Part shown: positions 27,099 to 37,375 of the stretch, piece by piece
Numbering within the stretch: position 1 is the first letter of the stretch
Layout: every line of letters begins with the position of its first letter
From: Pseudomonas purpurea
GTDB taxonomy: Bacteria; Pseudomonadota; Gammaproteobacteria; Pseudomonadales; Pseudomonadaceae
Length of the DNA: 64,000 bases
Reading direction: 5' to 3'
NCBI RefSeq assembly: GCF_039908635.1
Contig: NZ_CP150918.1
Coordinates: forward strand, 744,001-808,000
Position numbers and translations under genes: made by a program
The notes under the pieces: model-generated
Databases searched by the model: none
What the model was told of the DNA's origin: nothing
What the model saw: only the letters and a program-made list of their open reading frames with translations

Positions 27099-28887
27099 TC
27101 ATTCGCTTTGACTGCGCGCTTGCGCAACACGTTCGGCGAAGTCTTTCGCATTTATCTCGCCGATCACCCGCACATCGGTCTGCTCGACGCCGTCCTTGCC
27201 GAAAAACATCAACGCCGGTGGCCCGAACAGTTTGTAGCGGTCGAGCAGGGCGCGTTGTTCGGCATTACTGGCGGTGATGTCGAAACGGATCAGGCGATAG
27301 CCCTTGAGACGTTCGACGACGTTGGCCTCATGAAGCACTTCGCGTTCGATCACTTTGCAGCTGATGCACCAGTCGGCGTACCAGTCGAGCAGCAGTGCCG
27401 TGTTGGCGGATTTGGCTTCGGCCAGCACACGGTCCAGTTCGGTCGGGGTGGTGATGGTTTGCCAGTCGCCAGTGCTTTGCGCCTGAGGTTTGCCGACGGT
27501 GTTGACGCCTTGGGGCTGACCAATCGGGTTGAGGGGATCGGTCTGGCCGCTGAAGGCGCCGTACCAACAGGCCAGCGCGTAAAACACCAGGAGCATTCCG
27601 AACAGTTGGCCCAGGCGTTTGCGTGGCGGTTTGTAGACGAACTCCAGCGCGCCAAGAAACAAGCCGACCCCGGCCGCCAACAAGCCGATCAGCAGCAAGG
27701 TCACTTGCCCCGGCAATACTCGGCTAAGCAAGCCAACCGCCAGGCCCAGGAGCAACACGCCGATGGCGTTCTTCACGTAGATCAGCCACGGGCCGCTTTT
27801 CGGCAACCAGGCGGCGCCGCCGGTTGCGACCAGCAACAGCGGAGCGCCCATCCCAAGGCCGAGCATGAACAGTTTCAGGCCGCCGCCCAGCGCATCGCCG
27901 CTGGCGCTGATGTACAGCAGCGCACCGGCGAGCGGCGCTGAAACACAGGGGGAAACCAGCAAGCTCGACACCACCCCAAGCACAGCCGCGCCCCATAACG
28001 AGCCGCCCTCGGTGCGGTGTGCGATCCGGTCCAGTCGGCTGCTGACGGCGTGCGGCAACTTGAGTTCGAAGACCCCGAACATCGCCAAGGCAAACACCGC
28101 AAAAAACATCGCGAACGGCACCAGCACCCACGCCGATTGCAGGCGCGCCTGAAGATTCAGCTGGGCGCCGAACATCCCCATCAGCGCACCGAGCAAGGCG
28201 AAGCACGCGGCCATCGGCAGTACGTAAGCCAGCGACAGATTAAAGCCGCGCACGCCACCGACCTGCCCGCGCAGGACCACGCCGGAAAGAATCGGCAGCA
28301 TGGGCAGCACGCAAGGCGTGAAGGTCAGGCCCAGGGCCGGCGAGGAAGAACAGCGCCAGTTCGCGCCAGCTCCAGCCAGCCGGCGTGGCTGCGGTTGCGG
28401 CCGTGACGGGTGTCGCCGCGGGGGGCGCCGTGACGCCGTCGATGCGCAGGCGCTCGGTTTCGGGCGGATAGCACAGGCCCTTGTCGGCGCAGCCTTGATA
28501 GGTGACCGCGAGGGTGAATTCGCGTTGGTCGGTGCGTGGCAGTTCTACATCGAGGATGCCGTGATAGACCTCGACATCACCGAAGAATTCGTCGTGCTTC
28601 TTCTCGCCCGCAGGCAACTGCGCGGCACCCAGGCCGATGTCGGCGGGGTCGCTGCGGAACTGGAAACGGTGCCGGTAAAGGTAATAGCCCTCGGCGGCGA
28701 CGAAGCGCAACTTGATCGATTGCGGGGTGCTTTCCACCAGGCTCAACTGGAAGGCTTCGCGCACGGGCAGGAAGTCGGCGCTGTTGTTGATCGAGCCCAG
28801 GGTCGAGCTTGGGCGGCTGTCCAGCAGCCCGGCGGCATTCACCGGCAGGGCGAGGATTAACAGCATCAGGCAGAGCAGGCGGCGCAT
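27099..28887 (-). CDS. dsbD: Thiol:disulfide interchange protein DsbD, frameshifted as sequenced
   Basis: Start ATG 28885-28887 (MRRLLCLMLLILALPVNA, signal peptide). The N-terminal periplasmic domain has the cysteine pair in YQGCADKGLCYPPE. The membrane domain has FTPCVLPMLPILSGV and SPCVSAPLAGALLY, with eight hydrophobic segments. The C-terminal thioredoxin domain has DWYADWCISCKVIEREV. DsbD passes electrons from cytoplasmic thioredoxin to the periplasm, for DsbC and cytochrome c maturation. The frame breaks at 28334-28336, where one extra base makes GGGCC from GGCC on the plus strand. Removing it restores FFLAGLGLTFTPC and a 595-residue protein. The break sits just before the essential membrane cysteine, so a real mutation would inactivate the protein. 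Confidence 0.92.
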
Positions 28888-28977
28888 GAGAATCTCGCGT
28901 ATCGAAAGTGCACGCATGATAGCGGACGGCGTCAGGTGAGTGCAGAACGGTATTCCAGTGTTGACTGTTCTGGCCTT

Positions 28978-29064
28978 TTCGCGAGCAGGCTCGCTCCCAC
29001 CGATGACCGAGTTCGCTCAAGGGAATGCGGTCGAATGTGGGAGCGAGCCTGCTCGCGATGGCGG
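28978..29064. repeat. REPIN: two REP elements in inverted orientation
   Basis: TCGCGAGCAGGCTCGCTCCCAC (first arm, ending at 29000) and GTGGGAGCGAGCCTGCTCGCG (second arm, starting near 29037) are inverted copies about 36 bp apart. This core is the dispersed palindromic repeat typical of fluorescens-group Pseudomonas, mobilised by RAYT transposases. It lies between the 5' end of dsbD and the 3' end of the chemoreceptor gene. Confidence 0.9.
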
Positions 29065-29085
29065 CGATCCGACGAAAACGATCTG

Positions 29086-31032
29086 TCAGACGCGGAAGGC
29101 CTGCACGGCGGTGTGCAGTCGCCCACCCAGCACCAGCAGGTTTTCGCCTTGCTCGCGTCCTTCGCCAATGCGCAGCAAGTTATCCCCACCCAATTGGTGA
29201 ATCCGTTCGCTGTGATCGCGAATCTCGCTGACCGCGCCGCTCTGCTGGGCGGTGACATCGGCGATGCGCACGGCGGTGTCGGCAATGGTCTGGATGGCCC
29301 CGACGATTTTGTCCAGCGCGCCGTCGGCCGCCTGGGCCTGATTGGCGGTGGCTTCGGCATGGTCGACCTGGGCGCGCATGCCTTCCACCGATTGCCGGGC
29401 AGCGGTTTGCAGGCCGGCGATCAGCGTCTGGATCTCGGCGGTTGCGCCGGCGGTGCGCTGCGCCAGTGATCGAACCTCTTCGGCCACCACCGCAAAGCCC
29501 CGACCCATTTCACCGGCTCGGGCGGCTTCGATGGCGGCGTTCAGTGCCAGCAGGTTGGTTTGATCGGCAATCGAGCGAATCACCGTCAGCACCCCGCCGA
29601 TGGTCGCGGACTCCTCGGCCAGGTGTTCGATCATCTGTGCATTGCCTTGCACTTCTTCGACCAGCGCATGCAGGCCGGTGAGGCTTAAACCGATCACTTT
29701 CTGCCCGTGCTCTACCGCGAGCCCGGCGTGGCGGCTGGCATCGGCGGCCTGGCTGGCGTCACCGGCCACTTGTTGAATCGTCGCTTCCAGTTCGCCGAGG
29801 GAGTCGCGAATCAGCGCCGTGTCACCCGCCTGATGCTCGGCACCGCTGTGCAGGTCATTGCTCAGTTCTGCCAGGGTCCGGCTGCTGCCGGCGACCTGCT
29901 CGGCGTTCAGGCGAATGGTCCCCACCAGGTCCACCAGGTAGGCGCGCAAGCGATTGAGCGAGGCTTCAATATCATGCAGTTCACGGTTGGTTGCGCCCAA
30001 TTGAATGTCCCGGCTGAAGTCTCCCTCGGCCCAGGTCGAGAGGGCTGGTGCCAGGTTGGTGAGCGTCCGGGCCAAGCGTCGCTGCAAGGTGTCGATGAGC
30101 AGTGCAATCAGCAGGATCAGGCCGATCATCACACCTTGCATGAGCCGCACTTCGCCCTGGATCTGCCTGTGTTGCGCGCGCACCGCAGGCTCCAGACCGG
30201 CGATAGCCTGCTGCACGCTGGCGATTTTCAGGTGGGTGGCGGCACTCAAGTCGGCGCGTTTACGGATTTGCTCGCGGGTGCGGCTCAGCTCGGACGGGTA
30301 ACGCGTCAGCAGGCTGTTGAGTTCACGTTTGAGGCCGACGCCGGCGTCTTCGGCAGCGGCTTTTTCGGTGTTCTCCAGGCCCATCAGTGCGGCGAAATCG
30401 TCGGTGTTCGACTCACGGCTGGCCGCCACGCCAAGCAACGGCAGGGCTTCGATCAGTTCGGCCTGGGCGCGGATGTTGGCGACTTCACGCTCGACATCGG
30501 CCGCCAGTTCGCTGCGACCACTGCTGACCAGTTTGTCCCGGGCCAGCGAGAGTTTACCCAGGTGTTGCGACGCCGCCAGCAGCGGCGGCAAATACGCGAC
30601 GGAACCAGTGGCGTATTGGCTCAGTTGTTCCAGGCTGGCGCCCAGTTCGCGTTCGGCCTGCAGCAGCAAGGCTTGTGGGTCGCCCGCCAGTTTGCCGGCG
30701 GCCAGCAGGTCGGTCTTGCTGAACTCATCAAGGCTGGCAAGGCTGGGGCGCACGCTTTGGGCGAGGTCCTCCGGCAGGGCCGCGAGTTCGCTGTTCAAGG
30801 TGTCGATGGTTTGGCTGGCGCTGCTCAGGCGCAGGGCATCGCCGCTGGCGAGGTAGTCCTCGATGTTGCGTGCGACCTGATTCTGGAATTGCTGCGACAA
30901 GCCCAGGTAGCGCTCCATCAGCAGGTAGGGACGCTCCAGGGCGGTTTGCGACCACCACAGCGTGGCGCCGAGGGCCACGCACACGGCGACCAGCAGGAGG
31001 GTGTTGAGATTGGTCAGCAGCTTCAGGCGCAT
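29086..31032 (-). CDS. ctpL: Methyl-accepting chemotaxis protein, CtpL-like
   Basis: 648 residues. One N-terminal membrane segment ([20 protein letters not shown]), a helical sensory region of about 260 residues with no recognised PAS or Cache fold, a second membrane segment ([20 protein letters not shown]), a HAMP domain, and the cytoplasmic coiled coil. The signalling tip [20 protein letters not shown] and [20 protein letters not shown] are perfectly conserved. Position between dsbD and gcbA equals that of PA4844 (ctpL, linked to taxis at low phosphate) as I remember it. The ligand is not shown by this sequence. gcbA lies 53 bp upstream on the same strand. Confidence 0.85.
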   Translation of the reverse strand: MRLKLLTNLNTLLLVAVCVALGATLWWSQTALERPYLLMERYLGLSQQFQNQVARNIEDYLASGDALRLSSASQTIDTLNSELAALPEDLAQSVRPSLASLDEFSKTDLLAAGKLAGDPQALLLQAERELGASLEQLSQYATGSVAYLPPLLAASQHLGKLSLARDKLVSSGRSELAADVEREVANIRAQAELIEALPLLGVAASRESNTDDFAALMGLENTEKAAAEDAGVGLKRELNSLLTRYPSELSRTREQIRKRADLSAATHLKIASVQQAIAGLEPAVRAQHRQIQGEVRLMQGVMIGLILLIALLIDTLQRRLARTLTNLAPALSTWAEGDFSRDIQLGATNRELHDIEASLNRLRAYLVDLVGTIRLNAEQVAGSSRTLAELSNDLHSGAEHQAGDTALIRDSLGELEATIQQVAGDASQAADASRHAGLAVEHGQKVIGLSLTGLHALVEEVQGNAQMIEHLAEESATIGGVLTVIRSIADQTNLLALNAAIEAARAGEMGRGFAVVAEEVRSLAQRTAGATAEIQTLIAGLQTAARQSVEGMRAQVDHAEATANQAQAADGALDKIVGAIQTIADTAVRIADVTAQQSGAVSEIRDHSERIHQLGGDNLLRIGEGREQGENLLVLGGRLHTAVQAFRV

Positions 31033-31085
31033 CGCGGTTCTACCAACGACAAAAATGGTAAGCGCCTGAAGTTATTGCGTTTCTG

Positions 31086-32756
31086 TTACAGCGTTATGAC
31101 CGAATCGGTGCTTTCTGATGAAAAAGTGGCACTTTGACTTGATTGCCGCGCGGCCTGTACGCGGTTGCGTCCGGCGTCCTTGGCGCGGTACAGCGCCTCG
31201 TCGGCCTGGCTGGCCATCATCAGGCTGTCGCAGCCTTCGGTCAGCTCCACGACGCCGGCACTGAAGGTGCACCAGAGGTCGTGAGGCTGTGCCGGATAAT
31301 GAATTTCGGCAAAGCGCTGGCGGATTTCATCCAGCACTTTGCAGGCCGATTCGATATCGGTGTCGGGCATGACGATGGCGAACTCTTCGCCGCCGTAACG
31401 GCCGATGAAGTCGGTCTTGCGCAAGCGTTGCTTGAGGAACAACGCCAGGCTCTTGATCACCCGGTCACCCATGGGGTGGCCGTGGCTATCGTTGACCCGT
31501 TTGAAGTGGTCGATGTCGAGCATCGCAAAGCTCAGCGGCTTGTTCTCGCGGCGAGCGCGGAAGCTGCAGTCTTCGAGCAATTGCAGAATGTGGGTGTGGT
31601 TGTACAGCCCGGTCAGGCTGTCGCGGACCATCCGCGCCTTGAGGTTGCGCGCACGGGCGGCGCGATTGCGCACGGTGGTGATCAGGTGGCGCGGCTTGAT
31701 CGGCTTGGTCAGGAAGTCGTCGCCGCCCTCGCTCATGGCGTCGAGTTGCTTGTCCAGGTCGTCTTCGGCCGACAGGTAAATGATCGGCACGCTGACGTAA
31801 CGGTCGTTGTGGCGAATCACCTTGGCCAGTTCCGTGCCGGTACAGGCCGGCATGTACATGTCGAGGATGATCAGGTCGGGCTGGAAGTCCGCCAGTTCGG
31901 CCATCGCCTGGATCGGCTCGATCAGTGTACGGGTGACGATGCCGGCGCTGTTGAGCAGGCGCTCGGTGTGCAGGGCCTGGGCGCGGGAGTCGTCGATGAT
32001 CAACACTTTATAAGGTTCGTACTGGGCGACGCAGGTCAGGACTTCGATTTTTTCCAGCAGGCTCGAGGCTTCGAGGGTTCCGGTCAAAAACTCCTGGCCC
32101 CCGGCGCGCACGGCGGCGAGGCGGGTTGGGGTGTCGGTTTCCAGCAGGCTGAAAAACAGCAGGGGCAAGCGTTGCTCCAGGCCCTCCTGGGCTTCGGCGG
32201 CCAGTTTCAGGCCGATACCGGCGCCACTGAAATCAACGTCCATGACAATCGCGGCCGGTAACCGCTCGACCATCGAGGAGCGGAACGCCGCCACGCTGTC
32301 CAGTGCCTGGGCGCTGAGGCCGAAAAATTCGAGTTGCTTGGCCAGCCGCTCGGCGCGATCGTGATCTTGCAGCATCACGTAGATTGGCTTGCGCAGCGGC
32401 GGCAGAAAGGTTTGTTCGAGCTGATCGCCATGCCGCAGGCCGGTGCGCGACAGGCGTTGCATCAGGCGGTTGAGGTCAGTGATCAAGCCGCTGCTCAAGC
32501 GTCCGCGATTGGCGTCCACGGCTTCCAGCGAATGGCTGATGCTGCGGGCCAGTTGGGTATGCTCGGGTTGTTCGAAGCGTTCGGCGAAGCGCAGCAGGCG
32601 CAGGTTGGCCTCACTGAGCTCCGACAGGTCGGTGCCCGACCATTCGCTGCGTTGCAGGCGCTGCCATATCTCAAGAATCTGACGTGCCTGATGAATTACC
32701 CGCTGGGCAAAGTGGTGCTTGAGGCGCTCACGGCTGGGGTCTTCTGGCTCGGTCAT
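31086..32756 (-). CDS. gcbA: Diguanylate cyclase GcbA (receiver-receiver-GGDEF)
   Basis: 556 residues. A helical N-terminal part (1-115) precedes a degenerate receiver (about 123-245, VMDVDFSGAG), then a canonical receiver (about 249-370, LIIDDSRAQA, phospho-Asp D299 in LIILDMYMP, KPI motif). The GGDEF domain (about 385-540) has the active-site GGEEF at 455-459 and an intact inhibitory I-site RKTD (446-449). It should make c-di-GMP with product inhibition. The gene order matches PA4843 and its P. fluorescens Pf0-1 homologue GcbA, known to promote biofilm attachment. It is upstream of ctpL. The 289-bp region to the divergent gene at 33046 holds its promoter, with no distinct motif recognised. 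Confidence 0.9.
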   Translation of the reverse strand: MTEPEDPSRERLKHHFAQRVIHQARQILEIWQRLQRSEWSGTDLSELSEANLRLLRFAERFEQPEHTQLARSISHSLEAVDANRGRLSSGLITDLNRLMQRLSRTGLRHGDQLEQTFLPPLRKPIYVMLQDHDRAERLAKQLEFFGLSAQALDSVAAFRSSMVERLPAAIVMDVDFSGAGIGLKLAAEAQEGLEQRLPLLFFSLLETDTPTRLAAVRAGGQEFLTGTLEASSLLEKIEVLTCVAQYEPYKVLIIDDSRAQALHTERLLNSAGIVTRTLIEPIQAMAELADFQPDLIILDMYMPACTGTELAKVIRHNDRYVSVPIIYLSAEDDLDKQLDAMSEGGDDFLTKPIKPRHLITTVRNRAARARNLKARMVRDSLTGLYNHTHILQLLEDCSFRARRENKPLSFAMLDIDHFKRVNDSHGHPMGDRVIKSLALFLKQRLRKTDFIGRYGGEEFAIVMPDTDIESACKVLDEIRQRFAEIHYPAQPHDLWCTFSAGVVELTEGCDSLMMASQADEALYRAKDAGRNRVQAARQSSQSATFSSESTDSVITL

Positions 32757-33045
32757 ATCCTGACTACTAGTTAGGGTGCATGCTGAGATCGACTGGTGGC
32801 TCTATGCTAGCACCTCTTTTCGGTTGCATGAGTGTCGTACGTCAATAATCTGCAACGCGAGGTGATTCAGTTCCTGACCCGCGGGTCGCTTAGGTTCTGA
32901 ACTGTGCTTCATTTATAGTGGCGACTCGATCCATGGCCATTGGGCAGTGTTGTGTTTGCCGGATGATTTAATCCGTTCAAGCGCTGGCACGATGGAGTAG
33001 GGTGATGGTCGAACCGATGAACTCAAGTGTTAAAAGGATAGAGCC

Positions 33046-34113
33046 ATGCTGGACTGGAAGAACCGCACAGGCAGCGCGCCTGAACGTGCCGCTGAACCTA
33101 AGTCGGCAACTCGCAGCTATTTTCGTGGCGTGCTGTTCAGCCGTGCGCTGGCCACGTTGCTCGGTCTTTACTTGCTGGTGACCGGCGCTCTGGGCTGGTA
33201 CTGGAGCGAGGAACCGGCCCTGTTCCCGGTTCAGCAGAATGCCCAACTGGCGGCCGAGAAAGAAGGCAAGCAGATGGTGGTGGGCTACACCACCGTGGAA
33301 ACCCTCAAGACCGTCGCCGGTACATTGCTGACCAAGCCGGGCGGTTACATTTCCAACGACCGCTTCCCGCCGGGCCTGTGGATGGACAACATGCCGAGCT
33401 GGGAGTACGGCGTGCTGGTGCAGGTTCGCGACTTGAGCCGTGCACTGCGCAAAGACTTTGCCCGCTCCCAGTCGCAGTCGGCGGAAGACGCGGACCTGGC
33501 CAAGGCCGAGCCGCGTTTCAACTTCGACAACAAGAGCTGGGTGCTGCCGTCCAGCGAGTCCGAGTATCAGGAAGGCATCAACTCCCTGAGCCGTTATCAG
33601 GCGCGGTTGTCCGATCCTAACCAGAAAAGCGCACTGTTCTACGCCCGCGCCGACAACCTGAACAACTGGCTGGGCGATGTGGGCACCCGTCTGGGCTCGC
33701 TGTCGCAACGGCTGTCGGCCAGTGTGGGCCGGGTCAAGCTCAACACCGCGCTGAAAACCGAAGTCATGATGCCGGGCCAGGTGCCGCAGGTGGATGAAGA
33801 GGTGGTGGAAACCCCTTGGATGCAGATCGACAACGTCTTCTATGAAGCACGTGGTCAGGCCTGGGCACTCTCGCATTTGCTGCGCGCCATCGAAGTCGAC
33901 TTTGCCGATGTACTGGCCAAGAAGAACGCCACGGTCAGCGTGCGTCAGATCATTCGTGAGCTGGAAGCGTCGCAAGAACCGGTCTGGAGCCCGATGATCC
34001 TCAACGGCAGCGGCTTCGGCGTGTTGGCCAACCACTCGCTGGTCATGGCCAACTACATCTCGCGGGCCAACGCGGCGGTGATCGACTTGCGTCAACTGCT
34101 CAATCAGGGCTGA
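33046..34113 (+). CDS. DUF2333 family membrane-anchored protein
   Basis: 355 residues from ATG 33046 with AAAAGGATAGAGCC just upstream. One membrane segment near residues 35-60 (SRALATLLGLYLLVTGALGW) anchors a large soluble part. Typical DUF2333 segments are TVETLKTVAGTLLTKPGGYI, NDRFPPGLWMDNMPSWEYG and the C-terminal SPMILNGSGFGVLANHSLVM. The role is unknown. It is followed 3 bp later by the Nudix gene, so the two form an operon. The same pair stands between gcbA and sui1 in P. aeruginosa (PA4842-PA4841 by memory). Confidence 0.88.
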   Translation: MLDWKNRTGSAPERAAEPKSATRSYFRGVLFSRALATLLGLYLLVTGALGWYWSEEPALFPVQQNAQLAAEKEGKQMVVGYTTVETLKTVAGTLLTKPGGYISNDRFPPGLWMDNMPSWEYGVLVQVRDLSRALRKDFARSQSQSAEDADLAKAEPRFNFDNKSWVLPSSESEYQEGINSLSRYQARLSDPNQKSALFYARADNLNNWLGDVGTRLGSLSQRLSASVGRVKLNTALKTEVMMPGQVPQVDEEVVETPWMQIDNVFYEARGQAWALSHLLRAIEVDFADVLAKKNATVSVRQIIRELEASQEPVWSPMILNGSGFGVLANHSLVMANYISRANAAVIDLRQLLNQG

Positions 34114-34116
34114 GTC

Positions 34117-34674
34117 ATGGTTGCCAACCCCAACGAGGCTGCGCATCGCGCGGCCTCCGATGCCGAACAGATCGCCTGGGTCGACGAGCAGGACAACCTG
34201 CTCGGCGCCCTGGTGCGCGCCGAACTGCGTGAGCGCGGGTTGATCGGCCGTGGCACCTACATCATGTTGTTCAATTCGGCCGGTGAGCTGTGTGTGCACC
34301 GTCGGACCCTGAGCAAAGCCATTTACCCGGGTTTCTGGGACGTGGCGGCGGGTGGCATGGTGCTGGCCACCGAGACCTACGCCGAATCGGCGGCCCGTGA
34401 GTTGGAAGAAGAGCTGGGCGTGGGTGGCGTGGAATTGACCGCCCATGACCATTTTTTCTTCGAAGACACCGGTAATCGCCTCTGGTGCTCGGCGTTCTCG
34501 GCCGTCTGGGACGGGCCGCTGGTGCTGCAACCGGAAGAAGTGCTTGAAGCGCGCTTTATTCCCATCGAGCAGGTGATGCAGGAAATCACGCAAAAGCCTT
34601 ATTGCCCGGACTCTCTGGCTGCCTTGAAACGCTATCTGCGGGCGCGTGAGGCGGGTGTCGTAAAAGATCTATAA
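34117..34674 (+). CDS. Nudix hydrolase (YfcD-like)
   Basis: 185 residues. The Nudix box is complete: G-G-M-V-x6-E-x5-R-E-L-x-E-E-L-G-V at about residues 87-109. The N-terminal part (EQIAWVDEQDNLLGALVRAE) and the metal-proximal HRRTLSKAIYPGFWDVAAGG resemble the IPP-isomerase-like Nudix subgroup represented by E. coli YfcD, whose substrate is not settled. It starts 3 bp after the DUF2333 stop and overlaps nothing downstream. Co-transcription with the DUF2333 gene is likely. Confidence 0.9.
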   Translation: MVANPNEAAHRAASDAEQIAWVDEQDNLLGALVRAELRERGLIGRGTYIMLFNSAGELCVHRRTLSKAIYPGFWDVAAGGMVLATETYAESAARELEEELGVGGVELTAHDHFFFEDTGNRLWCSAFSAVWDGPLVLQPEEVLEARFIPIEQVMQEITQKPYCPDSLAALKRYLRAREAGVVKDL

Positions 34675-34851
34675 ATTGGCGCCGATTGGCTCTTAGCAAG
34701 TGCGCTTTTTGCCGTTACACTGCGCGACCTTTTAAAGCTGGGCCGCCATTGCGTGGCTCAGTTGCGCTGCCCCTGCCTGAGTGGGGCTTCGCGGTCGATA
34801 GCACTTGCCAAAGTGCAGCGACCAGTCTTTGTCCTCCGAAGAGGATTGCCG

Positions 34852-35223
34852 GTGGCCAAAAAAGCCGCATCCTTCGCCGCCCTGGGCGGCCTGGTATTTT
34901 CCACCGACGCAGGTCGCCATTGTCCGGACTGTCGCCAGCCGGTGGATGCCTGCATCTGCAAACAAACCGTTATCCCTGCCGGCGACGGCATCGCGCGCGT
35001 GCGCCGCGAAAGCAAGGGCCGTGGCGGCAAGACGGTGACCACCATCAGCGGCGTGCCGCTGGCCATCGAGGCGCTCAAGGACCTGGCCACGACGTTGAAG
35101 AAACGCTGTGGCACAGGTGGCGCGTTGAAGGACGGGGTCATCGAAATCCAGGGCGATCATGTCGAGCTACTCTTGGGCGAGCTGATCAAACACGGTTTCA
35201 AAGCGAAGAAATCCGGCGGCTAG
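34852..35223 (+). CDS. Translation initiation factor Sui1/YciH (eIF1-like)
   Basis: 123 residues from GTG 34852-34854 (VAKKAASFAALGGLVFSTDA); a GAAGAGG box lies about 8 bp upstream, and family members start with the same KKAASF pattern, so the open frame back to 34753 is not used. A CPDCRQPVDACIC metal-binding-like cysteine cluster is followed by the SUI1 fold (VRRESKGRGGKTVTTISGVP, KKRCGTGGALKDGVIEIQGD). The bacterial proteins influence start-site selection on weak mRNAs, though their normal role is unclear. It lies between the Nudix gene and speA, as in P. aeruginosa. Confidence 0.92.
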   Translation: MAKKAASFAALGGLVFSTDAGRHCPDCRQPVDACICKQTVIPAGDGIARVRRESKGRGGKTVTTISGVPLAIEALKDLATTLKKRCGTGGALKDGVIEIQGDHVELLLGELIKHGFKAKKSGG

Positions 35224-35227
35224 CAGC

Positions 35228-35304
35228 CTCTGTGAAAACCACCGGCGACTTGATGCAGTCCTGAATGACTCGGGTTTTACGTCGTCACCATGGTTTTCAC
35301 AGAG
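35228..35304. repeat. Inverted repeat in the sui1-speA spacer
   Basis: CTCTGTGAAAACCA (35228-35241) and its exact complement TGGTTTTCACAGAG (35291-35304) enclose 49 bp, starting 5 bp after the sui1 stop. The mRNA could fold into a long hairpin. There is no T-run after it, so it is not a standard terminator; a small non-autonomous mobile element or a transcript-stabilising structure are alternatives. Confidence 0.6.
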
Positions 35305-35444
35305 CCTGTTCTGACCGGTTTCTAAACTCAAGGCTGCAACCGAGGTCTATCTCCCCGTTGCAGGCTAATCGTCATTTTCATTCTTTAGACTGCGCCAGCC
35401 TCTGACGGGGTGGCGCTCTTTGACTTCATTTATAGGGGACTTCG

Positions 35445-37359
35445 ATGTCCGTACGACGCACACGCAAAGACGATGGCAGCCAATGGACAGTTGCGGACAG
35501 CCGCAGCGTTTACGGGATTCGCCATTGGGGGGCCGGGTATTTCGCGATCAGTGACGCCGGTCGCGTCGAAGTTCGTCCGAACGGCCCGAGCAGTTCGCCT
35601 ATCGATCTGTTCGATCAAGTCGCGCAGTTGCGTAAAAGTGGCCTGTCCTTGCCTTTGCTGGTGCGCTTCCCGGACATCCTGCAGGACCGCGTCCGCCAGT
35701 TGACCGGTGCGTTCGACGCGAACATCGAGCGCCTGGAATACCAGAGCAAGTACACCGCGCTGTACCCGATCAAGGTTAACCAGCAGGAAGCGGTGATCGA
35801 GAACATCATCGCCACCCAGGACGTTTCCATTGGCCTGGAAGCCGGCTCCAAGCCTGAGCTGCTGGCCGTGTTGGCCCTGGCGCCGAAGGGCGGCACCATC
35901 GTGTGCAACGGTTACAAGGACCGTGAGTTCATCCGTCTGGCGCTGATGGGCCAGAAACTGGGTCACAACGTGTTCATCGTGATCGAGAAAGAATCCGAAG
36001 TCAGCCTGGTGATCGAAGAAGCGGCCTCGCTGAAGGTCAAGCCTCAGGTTGGCCTGCGGGTTCGCCTGTCGTCCCTGGCGTCGAGCAAGTGGGGCCGACA
36101 CCGGCGGTGAGAAATCCAAGTTCGGTCTGTCTGCTGCCCAATTGCTGTCGGTGGTCGAGCGCTTCCGCGCTGCTGGCCTGGATCAGGGCATTCGCCTGCT
36201 GCACTTTCACATGGGTTCGCAGATCGCCAACCTGGCGGATTACCAGCACGGCTTCAAGGAAGCGATTCGTTACTACGGCGAACTGCGCAACCTGGGCCTG
36301 CCGGTGGATCACATCGACGTTGGCGGTGGCCTGGGCGTCGACTACGACGGTACGCACTCGCGTAACGCCAGTTCGATCAACTACGACATGGACGATTACG
36401 CCGGTGTCGTGGTCGGCATGCTCAAGGAATTCTGCGACGCGCAGAGCCTGCCGCATCCGAACATCTTCTCTGAAAGCGGCCGCTCGCTGACCGCTCACCA
36501 CGCGATGCTGGTGGTGCAGGTGACCGATGTCGAGAAACACAACGACGACGTGCCGGTGATCGAGAACAAGGAAAACCTGCCCGAAACCGTGCAATGGCTG
36601 GTTGACCTGCTGGGCCCGACCGACATTGAAATGGTCACCGAAACCTACTGGCGCGCCACGCACTACATGAGCGATGTGGCCAGCCAGTACGCGGATGGCA
36701 AGCTGACCCTGGCTGAAAAAGCCCTGGCCGAGCAGTGCTATTTCGCGGTGTGCCGTCGCCTGCACAACTCGTTGAAAGCCCGTCAGCGTTCCCACCGTCA
36801 GGTGCTCGACGAACTCAACGACAAGCTGGCCGACAAGTACATCTGCAACTTCTCGGTGTTCCAGAGCCTGCCGGACACCTGGGCCATCGGCCAGGTGCTG
36901 CCGATCCTGCCGCTGCACCGTCTCGACGAAGAACCACTGCGCCGTGCAGTGCTGCAAGACCTGACCTGCGACTCCGACGGCAAGATCAAGCAGTACGTCG
37001 ATGAGCAGAGCATCGAAACCAGCCTGCCGGTCCACGGCTTGAACGATGGCGAAGACTACCTGCTGGGGATTTTCCTGGTGGGCGCCTATCAGGAAATCCT
37101 GGGTGACATGCACAACCTGTTCGGTGACACCGACTCGGTGAACATCTACCAGAATGCCGATGGCAGCGTTTATCACGCGGGTATCGAAACCCACGACACC
37201 ATCGAAGACATGCTGCGTTACGTGCACTTGTCGCCGGAAGAACTGATGACGCATTACCGCGACAAGGTCGCCAGCGCCAGAATCAGCCCGGCCGAGCGTA
37301 CCCAGTACCTCGACGCCCTGCGTCTGGGGCTGACCCGCTCGTCTTACCTGTCTTCTTGA
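35445..37359 (+). CDS. speA: Biosynthetic arginine decarboxylase, frameshifted as sequenced
   Basis: Start ATG 35445 ([20 protein letters not shown]). The PLP-binding lysine region is [20 protein letters not shown]. Downstream are [43 protein letters not shown], and [20 protein letters not shown], all typical of the large SpeA family. One extra G in the run at 36091-36094 (GGGGCC for GGGCC) shifts the frame inside [17 protein letters not shown]. Removing it gives a 637-residue protein, the usual length. SpeA makes agmatine from arginine for putrescine synthesis. A strong terminator follows. The 221 bp upstream carry the inverted repeat at 35228-35304 and presumably the promoter. Confidence 0.93.
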
Positions 37360-37375
37360 GGTAACGGGCTGCTGT

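Noticed and set aside
19398..36094. Programmed ribosomal frameshifting in purH, dsbD and speA
   Set aside because: No shared slippery heptamer or downstream pseudoknot; these genes are single-frame in the family, and the extra base always extends a run at GGCC.
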